From: Candidatus Brevibacterium intestinigallinarum
GTDB taxonomy: Bacteria; Actinomycetota; Actinomycetes; Actinomycetales; Brevibacteriaceae
DNA length: 11,750 nucleotides
Assembly (NCBI GenBank): GCA_019117325.1
Contig: DWZY01000074.1
Location: 1 to 11,750, forward strand
Reading direction: 5' to 3'
Within the stretch, counting starts at the first letter, position 1; each line of letters begins with the position of its first letter. Shown here piece by piece: positions 6,220 through 11,750 of this stretch. The notes beneath the pieces were generated by a model. It made no database searches. It was not told the origin of the DNA and was given only the letters and a program-made list of their open reading frames with translations. The position numbers and the translations under genes are program-made.

Positions 6220-7596
6220 TCAGTCCAGTTCGGCCGCCGTCTGCGCGATCTGGTCGTACCAGGCGCGGCGGGCGGCCAGCGCCTCCTCGGCGCGGGCGAT
6301 GCGGTCGGCGCTCCCGCTGGCGCGGGCGGCCTCGAGGTCCGCCTCGAGCTCACCGATCGCGTCCTGCAGCTGTGCGAGCATGCCGGAGGTGCGTGCGCGG
6401 GTCTCCGGATTCGTCCGGTCCCATTCGGCCTGCTCCGCGTCCGCGAGCGCCTGCTCGACGGCCCGCAGTCCGCCCTCGACCCGGTTCATGTCCCCGCGCG
6501 GAACCCGTCCCGCGTCCTCCCAGCGGTCCTGGATGCCGCGCAGCGCGGTCTTCGCGGCCTGCAGGTCGGTGATCGGCAGGAGCGCCTGCGCCTCGACCAG
6601 GAGCTCCTCCTTGACCGCGAGGTTGCCCCGGTACTCCTCGTCGATGAGCTCGTTCGCGGCGGTGCGGGCGTCGAAGAAGACGTCCTGCGCAGCGCGGAAG
6701 CGCGCCCACAGGGCATCGTCGTCCTTGCGGCCGGCCCGCGGCGCGGCCTTCCACTCGTCCATGAGGTCCCGGTACTTCGCGGCGGTGTCGCGCCACTCGG
6801 TCGAGCTCGAGAGCTCCTCTGCCCGGGCGATGAGCTTCTCCTTGACCCGCTTGCCCTCCTCCGCGCGCGCGTCGAGCTGGGCGAAGTGTGCCTTGCGGCC
6901 GCGGTCGAAGGTCGAGCGGGCCTGCGAGAACCGACCCCACAGCGCCTTGTCCTCGGCGGCGGGCAGGCGCGGGTGGGAGCTCTGGACCGACTTCCACGCG
7001 TCGAACAGCTCGCGCATGCGCGCGGCCGAGTCCTTCCACTGCGTCCGCTGGGGATCCTGCGCCGCGACGGCCTCGGCGGCCTCGACGATCCGGGTGCGCT
7101 CCGCGCGCCCCTCTTCGAGCCGCTGGGACCGGCGCGCGCGGGCCTGCTGGGCCGCGGCCTCGGTCTGCTCGAGCAGCGCGTCGATCCGGCGCTCGAGGCT
7201 GGCCAGGTCTCCCACGGCGGCCAGTGCGGGCAGCTCGTCCCGCTGTGCGCGCGCAGATGCGCGGACCGACTGGGCCTCGGCGCCGGCGGCCAGCCGCTGC
7301 TCCAGCAGCTCGATCTGCTCCTCGACGGCGACGAAGCGGCCGGCGAAGTAGGCGAGGGCCTCCTCGGCGGTCGCATCCGGGTACTGGCCGACCTCCCGCT
7401 CACCGGCCTCCGTCACGACGAAGACGCGCAGCTCGTCGTCGACGCGTCCGTGCGCGGAGGCGGCCGCGATCGCCGCGTCCCGGTCCGCAGTGGTCCGCGC
7501 GGGCGCGGCCGGGGCGACGGCGGGACGGGCCCCGGCGGGGCCGGGAACGGGCCGAGGCCGGGGGACGGGTGGCTGCTGCGGCGTGGGCTTGGTCAT
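6220..7596 (-). CDS. DUF349 domain protein, coiled-coil
   Basis: The protein has 458 residues. The ATG at 7596 (reading down to 7594) is preceded by GAGGAT at good spacing. The same frame is open far upstream, but that part lies over the MBL gene and has no support. Residues 4-33 are Pro/Ala-rich and probably disordered; the rest is almost entirely charged helix with strong coiled-coil character (about 85-175 and 395-458). At least two DUF349 repeats are clear, with the pattern W+D.A...R.L.D.WK followed by LW.RF..A...F: about 187-238 and 268-318. A third, weaker one covers about 345-392 (ALRGIQDRWEDAGRVP). DUF349 proteins are soluble; I know of no established biochemical role. The gene is conserved next to rel in many actinobacteria. 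It is transcribed divergently from the MBL gene and ends before a strong hairpin. Confidence 0.93.
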   Translation of the reverse strand: MTKPTPQQPPVPRPRPVPGPAGARPAVAPAAPARTTADRDAAIAAASAHGRVDDELRVFVVTEAGEREVGQYPDATAEEALAYFAGRFVAVEEQIELLEQRLAAGAEAQSVRASARAQRDELPALAAVGDLASLERRIDALLEQTEAAAQQARARRSQRLEEGRAERTRIVEAAEAVAAQDPQRTQWKDSAARMRELFDAWKSVQSSHPRLPAAEDKALWGRFSQARSTFDRGRKAHFAQLDARAEEGKRVKEKLIARAEELSSSTEWRDTAAKYRDLMDEWKAAPRAGRKDDDALWARFRAAQDVFFDARTAANELIDEEYRGNLAVKEELLVEAQALLPITDLQAAKTALRGIQDRWEDAGRVPRGDMNRVEGGLRAVEQALADAEQAEWDRTNPETRARTSGMLAQLQDAIGELEADLEAARASGSADRIARAEEALAARRAWYDQIAQTAAELD

Positions 7597-7679
7597 CGTG
7601 ATCCTCGAGACGTCCTGCGGCCGGGTGGCCGCGGGGTGCGGGCGGGGTGCCGACAGGGAGTGCCGACGCTTTCCGGACC

Positions 7680-7685
7680 AGCATA
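7680..7685 (-). promoter_or_regulatory. Candidate -10 element for the DUF349 gene (TATGCT)
   Basis: On the minus strand TATGCT fits TANNNT and lies 83 bp upstream of the DUF349 ATG, implying a leader of about 75 nt. No convincing -35 is seen. Its position about 30 bp from the divergent MBL -10 element makes this 132-bp gap a compact divergent promoter. Confidence 0.4.
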
Positions 7686-7715
7686 TCCGCCAGACGGCGG
7701 CGGACCGGGGAGGAC

Positions 7716-7721
7716 TAGACT
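7716..7721 (+). promoter_or_regulatory. Candidate -10 element for the MBL gene (TAGACT), leaderless arrangement
   Basis: TAGACT fits TANNNT and ends 7 nt before ATG 7729, which puts the expected transcription start on the A of that ATG. This is the classic layout of a leaderless actinobacterial mRNA. A GGGGAGG tract (7707-7713) overlaps the region; it is 9 nt from an alternative GTG at 7723 but 15 nt from the ATG. Confidence 0.5.
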
Positions 7722-7728
7722 CGTGGGC

Positions 7729-8400
7729 ATGGAGATCACCGGTGTGCGCGCGTCCCTGCTGGACGTCAACTGCTATGCGATCGCGTCCGGCGACGGCGAG
7801 CCGGGCTCGCCGTGCCTGCTCATCGATGCCGGGCACGAGTGCGCCGACGACATGGCCGACCTCCTCGACGAGCTGGACTGGCACCCGGAGGCGGTGCTGC
7901 TGACCCACGGGCACGCGGACCACGTCCTCGGGCTGCCCGGACTCCTCGAGCGGTTCGCGGTGCCCGCGCACATCGGTGCCCCGGACGTCCACCGCCTCGA
8001 GGATCCGGCCGCCGGAGTCTCCGGCGCGTTCGCGCAGATGCTCAAGCCGCTCACAGCGGACTGGGCCGCGCCCGCGGTCCGGCCGGTCGCCGACGGAGAC
8101 GTGCTGCGGTACGCGGGACTCACCATCACCGCGACCCTGGCACCCGGCCACACGGAGGGCTCGATGCTCTACGCGATCGTCGACGACGCGCCCGCAGGAG
8201 ACGGCCCGCCGCTGGTACTGGCCAGCGGTGACGTGCTGTTCGCCGGCAGTGTGGGCCGGACCGATCTGCCCGGCGGCGACCCGCAGGCGATGGAGGTCTC
8301 GCTCCGGGCGCTGCGCGAACGGCCGGACTCCCCGGTCCTGCCCGGTCACGGCCCGGCGACGCGCCTGTCGCACGAGCTGACGACCAACCCCTTCCTGTGA
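7729..8400 (+). CDS. MBL-fold metallo-hydrolase, glyoxalase II-like
   Basis: This is a metallo-beta-lactamase-fold hydrolase of the glyoxalase II-like group, 223 residues from ATG 7729. The metal ligands are all present: THGHADH (59-65; H60, H62, D64, H65), H141 in APGHTEG, D168 in ASGDVLF and H207 in LPGHGPA. That supports a binuclear, probably Zn, active centre. There is no signal peptide or membrane segment, so it should be cytoplasmic. The substrate cannot be read from sequence; homologues are often annotated as hydroxyacylglutathione hydrolase, but most actinobacteria lack glutathione and would need another thiol or ester. The start MEITG aligns with what I recall of the M. tuberculosis homologue (M-x-I-T-G), favouring ATG over GTG 7723. 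hisS follows 67 bp later, an arrangement conserved in actinobacteria. Confidence 0.92.
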   Translation: MEITGVRASLLDVNCYAIASGDGEPGSPCLLIDAGHECADDMADLLDELDWHPEAVLLTHGHADHVLGLPGLLERFAVPAHIGAPDVHRLEDPAAGVSGAFAQMLKPLTADWAAPAVRPVADGDVLRYAGLTITATLAPGHTEGSMLYAIVDDAPAGDGPPLVLASGDVLFAGSVGRTDLPGGDPQAMEVSLRALRERPDSPVLPGHGPATRLSHELTTNPFL

Positions 8401-8467
8401 CGCGCGCCGTCGCCTGATCCCCACGCCCACCGTTCCACGCATCCGTCCACGCACCAGGAGTTCCCCC

Positions 8468-9814
8468 ATGGCACGAGCCGCCAAGCTGTCCGGCTTCCCC
8501 GAATGGCTGCCCGCCGATCGCATCGTCGAGGAGCGGGTCGTCGATCTGCTCAAGCACGTCTTCGAGCTCCACGGCTTCGCCGCGCTCCACACCCGGGCGA
8601 TGGAGCCGATCAGCAGCCTCGCGAAGGACGGGGAGATCGACAAGGAGGTCTTCGCGGTCTCGCGCCTCCACGCGGACGGCGCGGATGCGAAGAACCCGCT
8701 GGGGCTCCACTTCGACCTCACGGTCCCCTTCGCGCGCTACGTCGTCGAGCACGCCGGGCACCTGGCGTTCCCCTTCAAGCGCTACCAGATCCAGCCGGTG
8801 TGGCGCGGCGAGCGCCCCCAGGACGGCCGGTTCCGCGAGTTCATCCAGGCGGACATCGATGTCGTGGGCGAGGACGTGCTCCCGGACCACTTCGAGGTCG
8901 AGGTGCCGCTCGTCATGGCCGAGGCCTTCCGCGCGCTGGGGGAGCTGGGCGTGCCGCCCGTGCGGATCCTCGCGAACGATCGCCGTCTCATCGAGGGCTT
9001 CGCACGCGGCGCGGGACTCGACGACGTGCCGGCGGTCCTGCGCAGCATCGACAAGCTCGACAAGATCGGTGAGGAGGCCGTCGCGCGCCTGCTCGCGGAG
9101 GAGGCGGGCGCGGACTCCCGCCAGCAGGAGCTGTGCCTCGCGCTGGCCCGCATCGAGAGCCCGGATGCGAGCTTCGCGGATCAGGTCGTCGATCTGGGCG
9201 TGAGCCACCCGCTGCTCGACGAGGGCCTCGCCGCACTCACCCGCATCCTCGAGGCCGCCCACACCCGGGCGCCCGGCACGGTGTGGGCCCAGCTCAAGAT
9301 CGCCCGCGGCCTCGACTACTACACCGGCGCGGTCTACGAGACCCAGCTGCAGGGGCACGAGGACCTGGGCTCCGTCGCCTCCGGCGGACGGTACGACGCG
9401 CTCGCGACCAGCGGGAAGCGCACCTACCCGGGCGTCGGCATGTCCGTGGGGGTCTCGCGGCTCATGTCGCGCCTCGTGGGCGCGCAGCGCATGGTGCGCG
9501 CGACGCGGGACGTGCCCACCGCGGTCCTCGTCTCCGTGCTGGACGAATCGCACCGGAGGGAGTCGGATCGCGTGGCGCAGACGCTGCGCGACCGCGGGAT
9601 CTCCGCCGATGTCGCTCCGGCGGCCGCGAAGTTCGGCAAGCAGATCCGCTACGCGGATCGGCGCGGCATCCCGTTCGTGTGGTTCCTCGACGGCGAGACC
9701 GGCCACGAGGTCAAGGACATCCGGTCGGGCCACCAGGAAAGTGCGGACGCCGCCGTGTGGACGCCGCCGGAGGAGGACCTCTGGCCCCGCGTGGAGCGCG
9801 TCGACGCGGACTGA
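8468..9814 (+). CDS. hisS: Histidine--tRNA ligase
   Basis: HisRS, a class II synthetase, activates histidine with ATP and charges tRNA-His; it is cytoplasmic and dimeric. The ATG at 8468 is preceded by CAGGAG (8454-8459) and gives 448 residues, a normal length for this branch. The N-terminus GFPEWLPADR (9-18) belongs to motif 1. FDLTVPFARYV (82-92) binds histidine. KRYQIQPVWRGERPQDGRF (104-122) is motif 2. RGLDYYTGAVYE (280-291) is the histidine-A signature, SVASGGRYD (302-310) is the second, and GVGMSVGVSRL (322-332) is motif 3 with its ATP-binding Arg. The C-terminal anticodon-binding domain spans about 350-448. No promoter stands out in the 67 bp after the MBL gene, so the two are probably co-transcribed. 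A strong hairpin at 9827-9856 would end the transcript. Confidence 0.97.
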   Translation: MARAAKLSGFPEWLPADRIVEERVVDLLKHVFELHGFAALHTRAMEPISSLAKDGEIDKEVFAVSRLHADGADAKNPLGLHFDLTVPFARYVVEHAGHLAFPFKRYQIQPVWRGERPQDGRFREFIQADIDVVGEDVLPDHFEVEVPLVMAEAFRALGELGVPPVRILANDRRLIEGFARGAGLDDVPAVLRSIDKLDKIGEEAVARLLAEEAGADSRQQELCLALARIESPDASFADQVVDLGVSHPLLDEGLAALTRILEAAHTRAPGTVWAQLKIARGLDYYTGAVYETQLQGHEDLGSVASGGRYDALATSGKRTYPGVGMSVGVSRLMSRLVGAQRMVRATRDVPTAVLVSVLDESHRRESDRVAQTLRDRGISADVAPAAAKFGKQIRYADRRGIPFVWFLDGETGHEVKDIRSGHQESADAAVWTPPEEDLWPRVERVDAD

Positions 9815-9826
9815 GGGACCGGGGCG

Positions 9827-9856
9827 GGCCTCAGCGGCGGGAGCGCCGCTGGGGCC
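9827..9856 (+). terminator. hisS terminator hairpin, overlapping the arsR 3' end
   Basis: Arms at 9827-9839 and 9844-9856 pair over 13 bp, with one U-G wobble (9831/9852), around a GGAG loop. It begins 13 nt after the hisS stop. There is no T-tract. Positions 9831-9856 are also the stop and last codons of the convergent ArsR-type gene, so the structure and the Arg-rich tail of that protein share the same bases. Confidence 0.65.
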
Positions 9857-10232
9857 TGCGCTCGTCCGGGTCGGGTGCGAGGGACCCGTCGGGCGCGATG
9901 TGCTCGAAGATCTCCTCGACCATCGTGACGACGTGGGGATCGTCGACGGTGTAGATGACGCGCCGACCCTCGCGGCGGGAGCCCACGAGGCCCGCCAGGC
10001 GCAACTTTGCCAGATGCTGCGAGACGGCCTGGACGCTCGCATCCGCGAGTTCTGCGAGAGACGTCACGTCGTGCTCCGCGTCGACGAGGATCCGCACGAT
10101 GAGCAGGCGCGTCGACGACGACAGCATCCGGAACGTCTCCGCGGCCACCTCCACCTGCGCCGATGTGGGCAGCGCGTCGCGGTCGTCTGCGTCCGCGGCC
10201 CCGTCCTCCAGGTCCCTCTGCCACCCCGTCAT
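9831..10232 (-). CDS. ArsR/SmtB-family transcriptional regulator, possible Zn sensor
   Basis: The protein has 133 residues from the ATG at 10232, with GGGGAGA five bases upstream. It has the winged helix-turn-helix of the ArsR/SmtB family at about 26-97: ETFRMLSSSTRLLIVRIL (32-49), recognition helix SVQAVSQHLAKLRLAGLV (66-83) and wing REGRRVIYTV (87-96). These proteins are dimeric repressors released from DNA by a ligand, usually a metal. There are no cysteines, which excludes As/Cd/Pb sites of the ArsR or CadC type. The last helix keeps D98, H100 and H111 with the D-x-H-x10-H spacing of the alpha-5 Zn site of SmtB/CzrA; the fourth ligand position (114) is Pro. The tail (about 121-133) is rich in Arg. 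No metal transporter gene is nearby. It diverges from aspS, sharing an 89-bp gap, and converges on hisS. Confidence 0.88.
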   Translation of the reverse strand: MTGWQRDLEDGAADADDRDALPTSAQVEVAAETFRMLSSSTRLLIVRILVDAEHDVTSLAELADASVQAVSQHLAKLRLAGLVGSRREGRRVIYTVDDPHVVTMVEEIFEHIAPDGSLAPDPDERRPQRRSRR

Positions 10233-10273
10233 GTGCGTCTCCCCGCCCTCGCTGCCGTGTCCCTGCCTGTGAC

Positions 10274-10279
10274 TATCAT
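10274..10279 (+). promoter_or_regulatory. Candidate -10 element for aspS (TATCAT)
   Basis: TATCAT fits TANNNT and lies 42 bp upstream of the aspS GTG, giving a predicted leader of about 35 nt. No clear -35 is seen. The same bases read on the minus strand include GATAGT, a possible -10 for the divergent regulator, so the two promoters may overlap. Confidence 0.45.
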
Positions 10280-10308
10280 GGACGTGTTCTGCTCCCAGCA
10301 CCTATCCC

Positions 10309-10320
10309 AGGAGTTCTCCT
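10309..10320 (+). promoter_or_regulatory. aspS ribosome-binding site inside a near-palindrome
   Basis: AGGAG (10309-10313) is the Shine-Dalgarno site, 8 nt before GTG 10322. It is followed after TT by its exact reverse complement CTCCT. The 2-nt spacer is too small for an RNA hairpin, so if the symmetry means anything it would be as a DNA site. It may be chance; a similar CAGGAGTTC context precedes hisS. Confidence 0.5.
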
Positions 10321-10321
10321 C

Positions 10322-11750
<1,429 letters not shown>

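Noticed and set aside
6153..6353. Longer N-terminus for the AbiEi-like protein (67 extra codons)
   Set aside because: It would run through the perfect hairpin and into the 3' end of the DUF349 gene. The added sequence is low-complexity Pro/Arg/Ala, and ATG 6152 has its own ribosome-binding site.
5884..8400. 838-codon plus-strand open frame
   Set aside because: Only its end is real: the last 223 codons are the MBL hydrolase from ATG 7729. The rest is the reverse strand of the AbiEi-like and DUF349 genes.
8401..8467. Possible T-box or other leader structure before hisS
   Set aside because: The 67-bp gap shows no stem-loop of note and is too short for a T-box.
7597..8721. Upstream extension of the DUF349 frame on the minus strand
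   Set aside because: The frame stays open by base composition but runs antisense to the MBL gene and the start of hisS. The ATG at 7596 has a good ribosome-binding site and matches the start of the protein-like sequence.
8126..10042. 638-codon minus-strand open frame opposite hisS
   Set aside because: Antisense shadow of hisS; no family features.
10233..10301. Longer N-terminus for the ArsR-type regulator (23 extra codons)
   Set aside because: ATG 10232 has a clear GGGGAGA site. The extra codons lie over the promoter region shared with aspS and lack family similarity.

Overview
The window is very GC-rich, with G/C-dominated third codon positions, GTG starts at several genes, purine-rich Shine-Dalgarno sites and TANNNT-type -10 hexamers. 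Gene content and order (yajC-secD-secF-rel, then DUF349, an MBL-fold hydrolase, hisS and aspS) match the conserved block of Actinomycetota. The AbiEi-like gene beside rel and DUF349 resembles what I recall from Micrococcales (Microbacteriaceae and relatives). I cannot place it to genus.

Layout. Positions 1-189 are the acidic 3' end of yajC. secD (250-2199) and secF (2196-3230) follow with an ATGA start/stop overlap; together they form the accessory SecDF-YajC complex that uses the proton gradient to assist Sec export. The bifunctional (p)ppGpp synthetase/hydrolase gene rel (3311-5590) comes next. Converging on it from the minus strand, with the two 3' ends overlapping by 11 bp, are an orphan AbiEi-antitoxin-like gene (5580-6152) and a DUF349 coiled-coil gene (6220-7596), separated by a perfect 16-bp hairpin. 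A 132-bp divergent promoter region precedes the MBL-fold hydrolase (7729-8400), which is probably read from a leaderless transcript, and hisS (8468-9814). A minus-strand ArsR/SmtB-type regulator (9831-10232) converges on hisS and diverges from aspS (10322 to the window edge). A 13-bp-stem terminator-like hairpin spans the hisS/arsR junction.

How it fits together. Most of the window is core housekeeping: membrane protein export, stringent response and two class II aminoacyl-tRNA synthetases. aspS carries the His/Gly signature of nondiscriminating AspRS, which would also load tRNA-Asn with Asp for GatCAB repair. The less ordinary pieces are the orphan AbiEi-like protein, the possible Zn-sensing regulator facing aspS, the strong hairpin just before the AbiEi-like start codon, and the opposite charges of the YajC and SecD tails. 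I found no mobile element, CRISPR array, RNA gene or clear new multi-gene system. No stretch over 300 bp lacks a gene; the longest gap is the 132 bp before the MBL gene.
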